45,437 nt of DNA, taken from contig SHWA01000009.1 of the NCBI GenBank assembly GCA_009693995.1, forward strand, positions 1 through 45,437, written 5' to 3'. Origin of the DNA: Alphaproteobacteria bacterium. GTDB taxonomy: Bacteria; Pseudomonadota; Alphaproteobacteria; SHWA01. Positions 45,268 to 45,437 of this stretch are shown here, piece after piece (positions within the stretch are counted from its first letter, which is position 1; every line of letters begins with the position of its first letter). Under the pieces are notes generated by a model. It was not told where the DNA came from, ran no database searches, and was given only the letters and a program-made list of their open reading frames with translations. The translations under genes and the position numbers were made by a program.

Positions 45268-45437
45268 AATGACCCCGATATCCTTCAAGCAACATCGCTT
45301 TCCACATGTGATCATCCGGCACGCGGTTTGGCTCTATGCCCGGTTTACGCTGAGCTTCCGCGATGTCGAAGAACTGCTGGCTGAGCTGGGCATCGATGTT
45401 TCAAACGAGACCGTCCGGCGCTGGTTCCTGAAGTTTG
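45268..45437 (+). mobile_element. IS6-family transposase gene, 3' partial
   Basis: The frame from ATG 45268 runs off the window edge after 56 residues. It begins MTPISFKQHRFPHVIIRHAV and continues with YARFTLSFRDVEELLAELGI and VSNETVRRWFLKF, the typical N-terminal helix-turn-helix of IS6/IS26-type DDE transposases (F-K-x-R-x-F, YRDVEELLxERG, T-V-x-RW). The DDE domain lies outside. It sits 288 bases after tRNA-Ser. Confidence 0.82.

Overview
The window is high-GC (roughly 70 percent) bacterial chromosome. The core block rplU-rpmA-obgE-proB-proA-nadD-rsfS-gpmI-envC-ctpA-yibQ-rppH, together with GcvA-type LysR, HyuA/HyuB, TauD/TfdA and RSP_7527-like small proteins, points to an alphaproteobacterium, most likely of the Rhodospirillales in the broad sense. 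This placement is inferred from gene order and protein style, not from a marker-gene tree.

Layout. (1) 1-4923, plus strand: the end of a hydrogenase-4-like operon (hyfC partial, hyfE, hyfF, hyfG, hyfI). Its large subunit lacks the [NiFe]-binding CxxC motifs, so it resembles the hydrogenase-related Ehr complexes rather than a true hydrogenase. (2) 4898-8839, minus strand: an ABC importer of the 2-aminoethylphosphonate type (binding protein, ATPase, fused permease), with a good PHO box in front of it. (3) 8961-9832, minus strand: two tandem, translationally coupled, related proteins of unknown function. (4) 10235-11209: a PEP-CTERM exported protein. (5) 11295-17454, minus strand: hyuA-hyuB-like hydantoinase/oxoprolinase genes followed by a lone molybdenum hydroxylase large subunit. 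(6) 17622-21193: two very small genes with a strong terminator, a divergent GcvA-like LysR regulator and two convergent TauD/TfdA dioxygenases separated by a REP-like hairpin. (7) 21214-23931, minus strand: a DapA-family gene with an in-frame stop, a TauE/SafE permease, and a rhodanese-ChrB fusion with a frameshift. (8) 24155-28565: 3-hydroxyacyl-CoA dehydrogenase, a small conserved protein on the other strand, acyl-CoA ligase and acyl-CoA dehydrogenase, a probable acyl-CoA catabolic set.

(9) 28559-40384, minus strand: a long, tightly packed housekeeping run (many 4-bp ATGA or GTGA overlaps) from rplU down to rppH and a DUF429 protein. It covers ribosomal proteins and ribosome assembly, proline synthesis, NAD synthesis, glycolysis, cell division/murein control and RNA decapping. 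A near-consensus sigma70-type promoter precedes rplU, a terminator lies between rpmA and obgE, and rlmH is missing from its usual place between rsfS and gpmI. (10) 40463-43717, minus strand: a glycosyltransferase and a fused Gfo/Idh oxidoreductase-epimerase, both broken by single-base frameshifts. (11) 43788-45437: a probable Ntn-hydrolase-like protein, tRNA-Ser(CGA), and the start of an IS6-type transposase running off the end.

Five reading-frame lesions (one nonsense, four single-base indels) fall in accessory genes and none is visible in the core block. At least three of the indels are at short homopolymers, so sequencing or assembly error has to be weighed against real decay. I did not find a CRISPR array, a recognisable defence system, a prophage or a replication origin. 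The best candidates for undescribed biology are the coupled protein pair at 8961-9832, the small-protein pair at 17622-17973, the ligand-less Hyf complex and the fused oxidoreductase-epimerase.
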